Below are positions 1 through 6,313 of a stretch of 17,224 nucleotides of DNA, one piece after another. Position 1 is the first letter of the stretch; each line of letters starts with the position of its first letter. Under the pieces are notes generated by a model that ran no database searches, was not told the DNA's origin, and saw nothing but the letters and a program-made list of their open reading frames with translations. Where the stretch lies: positions 1 through 17,224 of the forward strand of contig JBAUMC010000071.1 of assembly GCA_049578505.1 (NCBI GenBank), in the 5' to 3' direction. A program made the position numbers and the translations under genes. Source of the stretch: JAGVPT01 sp049578505. Its GTDB lineage: Bacteria > Bacteroidota > Ignavibacteria > UBA10030 > UBA8401.

Positions 1-122
1 ACGCTCGACAAGCTGATCCCGAGTGCGAAAAATGTTTTCAAGAAAATGGCGATGCCTGCCGCGCGTATATTCTACATCGAACTGGCTGCACGTCGCCGCA
101 GCTTAGCACCGATCCGATATAC
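1..122 (+). repeat. attC-like repeat copy 0, 5' end outside window, 3' box decayed
   Basis: The first bases match the interior of the repeat at 1705-1999 (CGCTCGACAAGCTGATCCCGA), and the stretch around 82-98 (GGCTGCACGTCGCCGC) matches the central module of the copies at 3977-4237 and 8058-8241. The 3' end (GATATAC, 116-122) sits where other copies carry GTTAGGC, so the R' box appears mutated. The left half lies outside the window. The assignment rests on sequence similarity to the other copies. Confidence 0.6.
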
Positions 123-132
123 GGACCGAAAA

Positions 133-219
133 ATGTTCACTACTTCTTCAAGCACGATCTTTGTTGGCGAAAATTGTCTGGTAGCAAAACCACTTTTGAA
201 AAAGCTTTTTAAAGAATAA
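133..219 (+). CDS. short ORF after repeat copy 0, doubtful (28 aa)
   Basis: An ATG just after the decayed R' box opens a 28-codon frame ending TAA at 217-219, just upstream of the Shine-Dalgarno of the next gene. The same frame is open back to base 1, but that part is repeat sequence. The product (start MFTTSSSTIF, end PLLKKLFKE) resembles nothing I recognise. It could be the C-terminal remnant of a deleted cassette gene or a chance frame. No good ribosome binding site precedes the ATG. Confidence 0.2.
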   Translation: MFTTSSSTIFVGENCLVAKPLLKKLFKE

Positions 220-242
220 ATTATAACAGGAGGTGAAATAAT

Positions 243-836
243 ATGAGGAAAATAATCGTCTTATCATTTATTACACTAGATGGAGTAATGCAAGCACCTG
301 GCGGACCTGAGGAAGATACGTCAGGCAGTTTCAAATATGGGGGTTGGGTTGCCCCTTATTTTGACGAGGTTGGTGGTAAGGTTCTGGAAAAACAGTTGAA
401 ACCTGCAGATTATCTTTTGGGCAGAAAAACGTTTGAGATTTGGGCCCCCTACTGGCCTGAACATGCAGACATTTGGCCAGGAATCAATGATGGCACAAAG
501 TATGTCGTGTCCAAGACGATGAAAAAGTCAGATTGGAAAAACTCAGTTTTCCTCAAAAGCTTGGCAGATATCAAAAAGCTCAAAAATTCAAAAGGTCCTG
601 ACATTCAAGTTCACGGCAGTGGTGAGCTCATTCAGCTGCTACTTAAGAACGATTTAGTGGACGAACTTTGGCTCAAAATTTACCCGTTGACTCTTGGCAA
701 AGGGAAAAAGTTATTTGACAATGGCACGATTCCGGCAGCCTTTACGTTAACAGAGAGTTTGGTTACACCAAGTGGAGTGATTATTGCCAATTACAAACGA
801 GCTGGAAAAGTCAAGACAGGTACTGTCGGATCTTAA
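243..836 (+). CDS. dihydrofolate reductase family protein (RibD C-terminal domain-like)
   Basis: A 197-residue protein of the RibD-C / YyaP-YwjB type, a DHFR-fold family of NAD(P)H-dependent reductases whose substrates are mostly unknown. The start (MRKIIVLSFITLDGVMQAPG) is the usual N-terminal strand with the LDGxxQ motif. LLGRKTFEIWAPYWP (about 58-72) is the typical helix and loop. VHGSGELIQLLLKNDLVDEL (123-142) is the nucleotide-binding Gly-rich turn, followed by the family's conserved Y-P-L-LGKGKKLF region (147-158). Length is normal. A strong ribosome binding site AGGAGGTG lies at 228-235, 7 bases before the ATG. Such proteins are frequent cassette passengers. It is a reductase-fold protein, but there is no evidence that it is a trimethoprim-resistance DHFR. 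Confidence 0.9.
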   Translation: MRKIIVLSFITLDGVMQAPGGPEEDTSGSFKYGGWVAPYFDEVGGKVLEKQLKPADYLLGRKTFEIWAPYWPEHADIWPGINDGTKYVVSKTMKKSDWKNSVFLKSLADIKKLKNSKGPDIQVHGSGELIQLLLKNDLVDELWLKIYPLTLGKGKKLFDNGTIPAAFTLTESLVTPSGVIIANYKRAGKVKTGTVGS

Positions 837-1002
837 GGAGGAATAAAAAGCGAAAACATAATTGTCTCATCAGGGGGATGGAGGCCGAACCAAGACTGCG
901 CCACCGACTTTTTAAAGGTGCGCCTTAAGGGGGGCGGCTCGACAATTCAAGTGCAACACCCGGAAAAAAAACAGCACAACTGTTAAAAATGTTGCACGGT
1001 CC
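837..1002. other. intergenic stretch between reductase gene and repeat copy 1
   Basis: AGGAGG at 836-841 is followed by no ATG at a proper distance. The frame of the upstream CDS stays open for 49 codons after its stop, but it has no plausible start codon and its product is unfamiliar, so I do not call a gene. A stretch at 905-942 is GC-rich (GGGGGGCGGC) and belongs to no repeat copy that I can align. It may be the remains of another cassette. Confidence 0.4.
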
Positions 1003-1298
1003 GTTTAACCGATCGCTCCCGCCAAGAAATCGGCGGGTCTCGCGAAAAACGCTCGACAAACTGATCTCGACGGCGAAATGTCGGGACAGGTTGGAACTAG
1101 CCGTCGACGATTTTGCACGCGCGAAACAACCAGGTAGTATCAGACTGGACATACCACGCGCGGAATGACAACGGCGGCGACGTTCCACGTTGCCGCTCTA
1201 CGAATCTATGACTCGAAGTCAACGACCCTTCAGGTCGAAGACCCGTAGACGGCTTACCTGTCCCGCTGCTCTTTAGCGGGAACTCTGGTCCGTCGGGC
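1003..1298 (+). repeat. attC-like repeat copy 1, near full length (296 bp)
   Basis: Starts with GTTTAAC (1003-1009, fits RYYYAAC) and ends with GTCGGGC (1292-1298, one mismatch to GTTRRRY). Inside, in order: GATCGCTCCCGCC with the hairpin CCCGCC/GGCGGG; CGCTCGACAAACTGATCTCGA; the A-type central module with two CACGCG-type segments; the hairpin GCGGCGACGTT...GCCGC; the arm ACTCGAAGTCAACGACCC and its partner; and the terminal hairpin CCCGCTGCTCTTTAGCGGG. It is co-linear with copy 2 and within one base of its length. Confidence 0.85.
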
Positions 1299-1326
1299 GG
1301 CACGACACGCATAGGAGGACATTAGA

Positions 1327-1698
1327 ATGACAGCAATCCGCATCTTCTTGTGCCTTTACGTCTTCGCGTCCCTCGGCTGCAAAAACAGCAACTCAAGTCT
1401 AGTCAGCCCAGGCAAATCTACAGAACAAATTGCAGAAGGCACGATCACTTATTTCGAGGGAGGCGGGACGGTCGAGCTCCAATTTCCCGCAGGATTTCGG
1501 CTCGATAGCTGTATCTGGATGACCGCGACACCGGACAGCTCGTCGTATCCTTATCTAACGGGGGCAGTAGATAACTCGTACCTCAACAGGTATGTCCGAG
1601 CGTACGGAACTACCTCGATCGACACATTTTCGGGTATGTTCAACACAAAAGCGGCCCGGGTGATCTTAAACGTAGATTCTTTGAGAATTTTAAGGTAA
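1327..1698 (+). CDS. small lipoprotein of unknown function
   Basis: A 123-residue exported protein. The N terminus MTAIRIFLCLYVFASLGC is a signal peptide ending in a lipobox (ASLGC, lipidated Cys18), so the mature protein should be membrane-anchored. A short linker rich in Ser and Asn (CKNSNSSLVSPG) leads into a compact beta-rich domain of about 85 residues (from GTITYFEGGGTVELQF to the end). I do not recognise the family. AGGAGG at 1313-1318 lies 8 bases before the ATG and 15 bases after the R' box of copy 1. The TAA is six bases before the R'' box of copy 2. This is a tight one-gene cassette. Confidence 0.8.
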   Translation: MTAIRIFLCLYVFASLGCKNSNSSLVSPGKSTEQIAEGTITYFEGGGTVELQFPAGFRLDSCIWMTATPDSSSYPYLTGAVDNSYLNRYVRAYGTTSIDTFSGMFNTKAARVILNVDSLRILR

Positions 1699-1704
1699 TG
1701 TACC

Positions 1705-1999
1705 GCCTAACCAGTCGCTCCCGCCAGGAAACGGCGGGTCTCGCGAAAAACGCTCGACAAGCTGATCCCGACGGCGAAACGACAGGACAGGCCGGAACAA
1801 GCCGTCGACGATTTTGCACGCGCGAAACAGCCGGTTAGTATCGGACTCGACATGCCATGGGCGTAATGACTACAGCGGCGACGTTGCACCTCGCCGCTCT
1901 ACGAGTCTATGGCTCGAAGCCGACGACCCTTCGGGTCGAAGAGTCGTAGAAAGTTTACATGCCTCGCTGCTCTTTAGCGGGAGCTCCAGTCCGTTAGGC
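1705..1999 (+). repeat. attC-like repeat copy 2, the best reference copy (295 bp)
   Basis: R'' is GCCTAAC (1705-1711) and R' is GTTAGGC (1993-1999), perfect complements. After R'' come the 5-base spacer CAGTC (1712-1716) and L'' GCTCCCGC (1717-1724). Before R' come L' GCGGGAGC (1977-1984), the perfect complement of L'', and the 8-base spacer TCCAGTCC (1985-1992). The two spacers do not pair. This matches the R''-spacer-L''...L'-spacer-R' layout of attC sites. Internal hairpins include CCCGCC/GGCGGG, GCGGCGA/TCGCCGC, TCTACGA/TCGTAGA enclosing CGACCCTTCGGGTCG, and CGC(T)GCTCTTTAGCG. At 295 bp it is far longer than a usual attC. Confidence 0.9.
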
Positions 2000-2016
2000 G
2001 CCACACAAAACAAAAC

Positions 2017-2388
2017 ATGAATACTCCTTCGGCTATTCGACGAATCATCCTGATAAGCACTATACTTCTGCTTCTTGTACTAGCCTGGATTTCGCTTGTG
2101 GGAGGGCATAGCCAATTGCCTCACTCTTTGACAATTGGCCAGAAAGTGGAGACTATTGTACAGTTTGCATGCGGCCTCTTGAGTCTGCTCACCGCACTCA
2201 CTTGCTTCTACTGGAAGCGGATGCGCCGTCCAATCCGCAATGCATGGACTATTTCGCTGATAACAAGCGCCGGCATGTCATCTTTCGTGTGGGGTCCACC
2301 GATGCTGACAATAAGTGCGCTGTTTACTGTGATAACGCTCCTTATTGCGCTAGGAATCATCAAGCTTTTACATCTTGGCGGCGCCTAA
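2017..2388 (+). CDS. small integral membrane protein of unknown function
   Basis: A 123-residue hydrophobic protein with about four membrane segments (about residues 9-29, 46-64, 76-92 and 96-117). A basic stretch WKRMRRPIRNAW (66-77) between the second and third predicts a cytoplasmic loop. I do not recognise a family. The ATG is 17 bases after R' of copy 2. No Shine-Dalgarno is visible (CACAAAACAAAAC precedes it), so initiation may be weak or leaderless-like. The stop TAA (2386-2388) lies inside the R'' box GCCTAAC of copy 3, so the end of the protein (LGGA) is fixed by the repeat. This gene-repeat fusion point is characteristic of compact cassettes. Confidence 0.75.
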   Translation: MNTPSAIRRIILISTILLLLVLAWISLVGGHSQLPHSLTIGQKVETIVQFACGLLSLLTALTCFYWKRMRRPIRNAWTISLITSAGMSSFVWGPPMLTISALFTVITLLIALGIIKLLHLGGA

Positions 2389-2673
2389 CCAGTCTCTCCC
2401 GCCAAGAATCGACGGGTCTCGCGAGAAACGCTCGACAATTTCCGAAAGTATCCCTTTGGGACTGACGGAACCAGCCGTTGACGATTTCGTCGCGCGCCAG
2501 AATTTTTTTTTAATAAATGGCAACGTCTGCCGCGCGTTCAGTCTACTGTTGATTTTGCTGAACGCTGCCGGTCTACGAATCTAAGAATCGTAGTCAACGA
2601 CCCTTCGAGTCGAAGAGTCGTAGAAAGCTTACCTGTCCCGTTGCTCTTTAGCGGAAGCTCCGGTCCGTTAGAA
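2383..2673 (+). repeat. attC-like repeat copy 3, full length (291 bp)
   Basis: R'' GCCTAAC (2383-2389) contains the TAA of the upstream gene. R' is GTTAGAA (2667-2673). L'' is TCTCCCGC and L' is GCGGAAGC, with the same CAGTC and TCCGGTCC-type spacers as copy 2. The middle is a B-type module with a palindromic TCCGAAAGTATCCCTTTGGGA arm and an A/T-rich insertion (TTTTTTTTAATAAA near 2508). The arms around 2571-2633 fold on themselves, with a CGACCCTTCGAGTCG hairpin at the tip. Confidence 0.85.
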
Positions 2674-2771
2674 CGCGCGAATCTCTTGTTGCAGAATAGT
2701 AACAATTAACCAATAGATACGAATCGAATGACACAATCGGCCGTCATCAATTATTCGGAATGTGATTTCAA

Positions 2772-3197
2772 ATGAAAGAAATGCTTAGTGTCGTACCTAT
2801 AGCGCTCTTTTTCTTAGTCGGTGTGATCTCTTCAGTTATGGCTTTCAAAAGCCTATCTTCAAAAAAGTTTTTACCTTTCCATGAAAAAGCGGCCTCAAAA
2901 TCATGGAGTGAACTTGAAGACCCATTTAAGTTTGTAGTCTTATCACTTTTACGGCTAGGCGGGTTAGGCTTTCTGGTTATATCTATTTTGTTGATAGTGT
3001 GCCCTATTCTAAATTATTACTTTCCAAATATATTTTACGAATATTTAATTCCCCTTATAGCGTTAATATATTGCACAGGTCTTTTTCTTATTAACTTTTC
3101 TTTATCCAAGAGTGCAAAAGCAAATACACCTTGGAAAGAATCCATTTATGCAATGGTTATCCTTTTAGTGGGAATTTTTATTTCAATCCTTAATTGA
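2772..3197 (+). CDS. small four-helix membrane protein of unknown function
   Basis: A 141-residue membrane protein with four hydrophobic segments (about 4-24, 56-79, 88-110 and 122-140). A soluble loop KSLSSKKFLPFHEKAASKSW between the first two carries a lysine cluster, as does KSAKANTPWKES before the last. No recognised family. The gene is distinctly AT-rich next to the repeats, which suggests a different origin. It starts about 100 bases after R' of copy 3, with no clear Shine-Dalgarno (GTGATTTCAA precedes ATG). 2674-2771 holds no other gene. Confidence 0.7.
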   Translation: MKEMLSVVPIALFFLVGVISSVMAFKSLSSKKFLPFHEKAASKSWSELEDPFKFVVLSLLRLGGLGFLVISILLIVCPILNYYFPNIFYEYLIPLIALIYCTGLFLINFSLSKSAKANTPWKESIYAMVILLVGIFISILN

Positions 3198-3205
3198 AGT
3201 ATTCA

Positions 3206-3395
3206 CGTGCTTTATCGCGCGCGATACAACCAGATACAATTGGACGGCACATACGACGCGCGGGGTGACTACCGCGGCGTTGTACGTCGCCGCTCTACGA
3301 GTCTATGACTCGAAGTTAACGACCCTTCGGGTCGAAGAGTAGTAGAAAGCTTACCTGTCCCGCTGCTCTTTAGCGGGATCTCCAGTCCGTTAGGC
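3206..3395 (+). repeat. attC-like repeat copy 4, 5'-truncated (R' half only)
   Basis: The segment from about 3206 (GTGCTTTATCGCGCGCGATACAACC) matches the A-type central module of copy 1 and runs through the usual arms to R' GTTAGGC (3389-3395). The left part, with R'' and the CCCGCC/GGCGGG hairpin, is missing, and the preceding CDS ends only 9 bases upstream. L' has the variant form GCGGGATC. A deletion or recombination joined the membrane-protein gene to the middle of a repeat. Confidence 0.8.
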
Positions 3396-3414
3396 GGCAA
3401 ATACAGGAGGCAAC

Positions 3415-3966
3415 ATGAACTCATCTTTGAAAACGACGCTCGTTCTTTTGATAACTGTTCTTCCAATTAATGCTCAGACTTTGCCTGAAGCATTCCAACG
3501 ATTGCTCGGCCAAACAAACATGCAATTCTCTATTCCCCCAAATTTCACAACGACACCGATAATCGATAACGGTGATGTTGTTTACGATTTTGCTGTGAAA
3601 TCAATAACTACGGACTTAGAAATCCGTTATCGGATTTGGCCAGTCGATAAGACACCAAAGAACCCGAACGGTATTTTCGAAGGAATGTTGATAACCATGG
3701 GTTTGAATATTTCAAATGGCAAAATCATTGAACCACGCCGATATCCACCGGAAAGTGTAAAAAAGGAATTTGGCGCCGATGCGGGATGCACAGGCTTAGT
3801 ACCGGTCGACTCACAGTTCGGCAACGGTTTTCAATCATGCATGATTTCAGTGATTCATAAAGATAATGTCGCAGACGCATATGTTTTCTATTTGTATAAT
3901 GACAGGGACGCAATTATGCAAGCACTGACGACAGATAAAGTTTATCACGCGCTTAGATTCAAATAG
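3415..3966 (+). CDS. secreted protein of unknown function
   Basis: A 183-residue protein with a clear signal peptide (MNSSLKTTLVLLITVLPINA, cleavage probably before Gln21), hence exported to the periplasm or beyond. The mature part starts with an amphipathic segment (LPEAFQRLLGQ), then a beta-rich region with FSIPPNF, VVYDFAVKSI and LEIRYRIWPVD, and two cysteines (GCTGLVP at about 125 and QSCMISV at about 141) that could form a disulphide in the periplasm. It ends YHALRFK. I recognise no named family. AGGAGG at 3405-3410 is 4 bases before the ATG and 9 bases after R' of copy 4, so the R' box, the ribosome binding site and the start codon are tightly packed. Confidence 0.75.
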   Translation: MNSSLKTTLVLLITVLPINAQTLPEAFQRLLGQTNMQFSIPPNFTTTPIIDNGDVVYDFAVKSITTDLEIRYRIWPVDKTPKNPNGIFEGMLITMGLNISNGKIIEPRRYPPESVKKEFGADAGCTGLVPVDSQFGNGFQSCMISVIHKDNVADAYVFYLYNDRDAIMQALTTDKVYHALRFK

Positions 3967-3976
3967 CAGGTTTGCG

Positions 3977-4237
3977 GGCTCACCAGTCGGTCCCGCCAAG
4001 AAACGACGGGTCTCGCAAAAAAAAGCTCGACGAGTCCCGAAAGGATCCCTTTGGGACTGACGCAAGTAGCCGTCGACGAATTGGCCACGTGTATAGTCTA
4101 TATGAAACTGGCTGCACGTCGCTGCTGTACGAGTCTAGGACTCGAAGTCAACGACCCTTCGGGTCGAAGACCCGTCGGGAGTCGTCGACAGCTTTCCTGT
4201 CCCGCTGCTCTTTAGCGGGATCTCCGGTCCATTACGC
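3977..4237 (+). repeat. attC-like repeat copy 5, full length with decayed outer boxes (261 bp)
   Basis: The outer boxes have drifted (GGCTCAC 3977-3983; ATTACGC 4231-4237), but the layout is intact: spacer CAGTC (3984-3988), L'' GGTCCCGC (3989-3996), L' GCGGGATC (4215-4222), spacer TCCGGTCC. L'' and L' differ from copy 2 at facing positions (C-G replaced by G.T), so the inner stem still pairs. The B-type module contains a strong hairpin AGTCCCGAAAGG / CCTTTGGGACT (about 4033-4059). Further on, CGACCCTTCGGGTCG and CGGGTCGAAGACCCG overlap and are mutually exclusive hairpins. Confidence 0.85.
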
Positions 4238-4284
4238 ATCAGAGAATACACTTTATCTCACCATCACCCAACATAGGAGGTCAC

Positions 4285-4671
4285 ATGAAACGAGTCACTG
4301 GTATCGGCGGGATTTTCTTCAAGGCCAAAGATGCCCCATCGCTACAAGCTTGGTACAAGCGGCACTTGGGAATCGATGTCCAAGCCTGGGGCGGAGCTGC
4401 CTTCGATTGGACCGACGCCGAGGGGAAGCCGGTTGCAGGCACAACTGCCTGGCTCATAGATCCGCAAGAAAGTAATCACTTCGCTCCGAGCTCTGCTCCC
4501 TTCATGGTCAACTACCGAGTGGAAGACCTCCACGCCATGGTCAAAGCCTTGAAAGAAGAAGGCTGCAATGTACTGGAGAAGATTGACGACTCCGAGTACG
4601 GGAAGTTTGCCTGGGTCATTGATCCAGAGGGAAACAAGGTCGAGTTATGGCAGCCGCCCCAAGGTCAATAA
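4285..4671 (+). CDS. VOC superfamily (glyoxalase/bleomycin-resistance-like) protein
   Basis: A 128-residue vicinal-oxygen-chelate fold protein, a family of small metal-dependent enzymes and drug-binding proteins. It has the two expected beta-alpha-beta-beta-beta modules. The first starts VTGIGGIFFKAKDAPSLQAW, followed by YKRHLGI (24-30). The second starts at FMVNYRVEDL (73-82), followed by MVKALKEEGC and the closing strands AWVIDPEGNKVELWQP (109-124), whose Glu120 is the usual metal ligand position. Length is standard. AGGAGG at 4275-4280 is 4 bases before the ATG, 37 bases after the R' box. It is a paralogue of the protein at 4814-5287 and richer in G+C than it. Substrate unknown. Confidence 0.92.
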   Translation: MKRVTGIGGIFFKAKDAPSLQAWYKRHLGIDVQAWGGAAFDWTDAEGKPVAGTTAWLIDPQESNHFAPSSAPFMVNYRVEDLHAMVKALKEEGCNVLEKIDDSEYGKFAWVIDPEGNKVELWQPPQGQ

Positions 4672-4701
4672 GCAGACCCGTACTCAAGGGCGCGAACTGC
4701 G

Positions 4702-4777
4702 GCCTAACTAGCGCTCCCGCCAAGAAACGGCGGGTTTCGCGAATAACGCTCGACAAGTCCTGAAGGGATCCCTAAGC
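4702..4777 (+). repeat. attC-like repeat copy 6, 3'-truncated (R'' half only)
   Basis: R'' GCCTAAC (4702-4708), then a spacer, CGCTCCCGCC, the CCCGCC/GGCGGG hairpin and CGCTCGACAAGTCCTGAAGGGATCC, matching the left part of copy 5 to about 4773. The match then stops and no R' box follows before the next gene. The 3' half has been lost, which fuses the two VOC cassettes into one unit. Confidence 0.8.
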
Positions 4778-4813
4778 GTAAAGATTACTCAACAAACTTA
4801 ATCCTCAACCAAA

Positions 4814-5287
4814 ATGAATAACAAAACATTTTTGATTATGGCCCTGGCGACATCGTTCGGTTTTGGCTTTGCATTCAATACGATCATTACAGGTCAATTT
4901 AACAGCCAGCCGCAATTGAAAAAAGTAACAGGCATTGGTGGAATCTTCTTTAAGTGCAAAGATCCTGAAAAACTGAAAGAGTGGTACCAAAAGCACTTAG
5001 GCTTCAAGACCGACCAATACGGGACAATGTTTGAATGGCGAGAAGTCCCTGATACAACAAAAAAGGGTGTTACGCAGTGGAGTCCTTTTGCCCAAACCAC
5101 AAAATATTTCAATCCTTCAACTAAAGATTTTATGATCAACTATCGAGTAGAAAATCTCGGATTACTTGTAGAAGAATTAAGAAAAGAAGGTGTCGTGGTT
5201 GTGGACACAATTCAGACGTACGATTATGGTAAATTTGTCCATATCATGGACATCGAGGGAAACAAAATTGAACTATGGCAATCCTGA
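4814..5287 (+). CDS. VOC superfamily protein with N-terminal signal or anchor
   Basis: A 157-residue paralogue of the protein at 4285-4671, aligned from KKVTGIGGIFFKCKDPEKL (about residue 36) to the end DIEGNKIELWQS. The metal-ligand Glu is conserved in KIELW, and FMINYRVENL and YDYGKFVHIMD also match. It differs by a 35-residue N-terminal extension, MNNKTFLIMALATSFGFGFAF..., which reads as a signal peptide or membrane anchor. This copy may therefore act in the periplasm while the first is cytoplasmic. It is more AT-rich than its neighbour. No Shine-Dalgarno precedes the ATG (CTCAACCAAA). The two genes look like independently acquired or long-diverged relatives rather than a recent duplication. 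Confidence 0.88.
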   Translation: MNNKTFLIMALATSFGFGFAFNTIITGQFNSQPQLKKVTGIGGIFFKCKDPEKLKEWYQKHLGFKTDQYGTMFEWREVPDTTKKGVTQWSPFAQTTKYFNPSTKDFMINYRVENLGLLVEELRKEGVVVVDTIQTYDYGKFVHIMDIEGNKIELWQS

Positions 5288-5340
5288 GCATCATGTATGG
5301 GAACCAAACAAGATAGTTTAGCCACGTTCTACTCTGTGTG

Positions 5341-5502
5341 TTCTAACTAGTCGCTCCCGCCAAGAAACGGCGGGTCTCGCGAATGGCGCTCTACGAGATC
5401 TATGACTCGAAGTCAACGACCCTTCGGGTCGAAGACCCGTGGGGCGTCGTAGACAGCTTACCTGTCCCGCGGCTCTTTAGCTGGAGCTTCGATTCCTTAG
5501 GC
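5341..5502 (+). repeat. attC-like repeat copy 7, internally deleted (162 bp)
   Basis: R'' TTCTAAC (5341-5347), L'' GCTCCCGC, then the CCCGCC/GGCGGG hairpin. The sequence jumps directly into the GCTCTACGAGATCTATGACTC arm, so the whole central module is missing. L' is AGCTGGAGC (one mismatch) and R' is CTTAGGC (5496-5502). The overlapping CGACCCTTCGGGTCG / CGGGTCGAAGACCCG pair is present. This copy shows that the central module can be removed while both ends are kept. Confidence 0.85.
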
Positions 5503-5532
5503 CGCCGAAGAATCAGATCCTAATATCTAAAA

Positions 5533-6060
5533 ATGACAGTGGCATTCGATCTACAACCAATATTAGACGGTAGGCTAGTTAAACTCAGACCACTACGCCC
5601 CGATGACTTTGCTTCTCTCTTTCATGTTGCCTCTGACCCGCTAATTTGGGAACAACATCCAGATCATGATCGATACAAGGAGGACGTGTTTAAGGAGTTT
5701 TTTCGCGTTGCACTTGAATCAGGTGGTGCATTACTGGCGGTTGATGCCGCCACCGATCAGGTAATCGGTTCATCACGTTTCCACGGCTATAACAGTGAGC
5801 AAAACGAAATTGAAATCGGTTGGACTTTCTTAGCCCGATCACACTGGGGAGGGTTGTACAATAGAGAAATGAAACATCTCATGCTGCGACATGCTTTTAG
5901 ATTTGTCGACACAGTCGTGTTTCTGATTGGACCGAATAATATCCGATCGCAAAAGGCCGTTGAGAAAATTGGCGCCATTCGAATAGAATCGAGGAAGAAT
6001 GGACAAGGTCGCGTAAGTGTTGTATACAAAATCACAGCAAAGATGATTGGGGTCGCCTAA
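5533..6060 (+). CDS. GNAT family N-acetyltransferase (RimJ/RimL type)
   Basis: A 175-residue acetyl-CoA-dependent acyltransferase. The start LDGRLVKLRPLRPDDFASLF (11-30) is the RimJ/RimL N-terminal strand and helix. QVIGSSRFHGYNSEQNEIEIGWTFL (75-99) is the strand pair that binds acetyl-CoA. SHWGGLYNREMKHLMLRHAF (103-122) is the pyrophosphate loop and helix. IGPNNIRSQKAVEKIGA (132-148) is the classical N-x-x-S-x-x-A-x-x-K-x-G motif. The acceptor is unknown. No clear Shine-Dalgarno precedes the ATG, which lies 30 bases after R' of copy 7. The stop TAA (6058-6060) lies inside the R'' box of copy 8. GNAT genes are classical cassette passengers. Confidence 0.92.
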   Translation: MTVAFDLQPILDGRLVKLRPLRPDDFASLFHVASDPLIWEQHPDHDRYKEDVFKEFFRVALESGGALLAVDAATDQVIGSSRFHGYNSEQNEIEIGWTFLARSHWGGLYNREMKHLMLRHAFRFVDTVVFLIGPNNIRSQKAVEKIGAIRIESRKNGQGRVSVVYKITAKMIGVA

Positions 6061-6240
6061 CTAGACGCTCCCCCCAAGAAACGGCAAGTCTCGTGAAAAA
6101 CCCTCGACAAGTCCCGAAGGGAATCTTGCGGGACTGGCCCAACCAGCCGTTGGTCATTTAACTCGCGCGGAATAATCAGCTATATCGGATTTGAATTACT
6201 TAGCGCGGACTGCCTGCTGCGGCGACGTCGCGAGTCACCG
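6055..6240 (+). repeat. attC-like repeat copy 8, 3' end lost
   Basis: R'' GCCTAAC (6055-6061) overlaps the stop codon of the acetyltransferase. Then come ACGCTCCCCCCAAGAAACGGC (hairpin damaged by CCCGCC to CCCCCC), CTCGACAAGTCCCGAAGGGAATC, a GCGGGACT arm, and a central module that resembles copy 9 more than the others (GCGCGGACTGCCTGCTGCGGCG). Similarity fades near 6240, and no GTTAGGC-like R' box is found before the next gene. Confidence 0.75.
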
Positions 6241-6313
6241 CCCGATAGTTCAGAGCGAACGCGGCGAAGAATGACGCAGATCGTACTGAATGACTCCTTC
6301 ACCTACAATAACA

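Noticed and set aside
837..983. Possible 49-codon gene after the reductase
   Set aside because: There is a Shine-Dalgarno-like AGGAGG but no start codon at a suitable distance, and no family resemblance.
1003..1298. Repeat as a tRNA, riboswitch or other standard RNA gene
   Set aside because: The multi-arm fold is suggestive, but no tRNA arms, known riboswitch core or other family motif could be recognised.
925..1889. Minus-strand ORFs at 925-1188 and 1707-1889 with similar products (both contain FRETRRFL and GCFARAKSST)
   Set aside because: They lie on the antisense strand of repeat copies 1 and 2, with part of the first in the gap upstream of copy 1. Their similarity follows from the DNA repeat, copies with indels break the frame, and there is no ribosome binding site. 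Likewise the minus ORFs at 1097-1312, 3269-3466, 3847-4065 and 7309-7491.
1003..1999. Repeats as a CRISPR array
   Set aside because: Units are about 300 bp, structured, diverged, and separated by whole genes rather than by uniform short spacers.
3297..3379. GC-rich hairpins in the repeats as intrinsic terminators
   Set aside because: The stems (CGACCCTTCGGGTCG, CCCGCTGCTCTTTAGCGGG) are not followed by T runs.
3972..4475. 167-aa plus-strand ORF
   Set aside because: Its first two thirds translate repeat copy 5 and the rest is an out-of-frame shadow of the VOC gene, which has a strong ribosome binding site and a clear family match.
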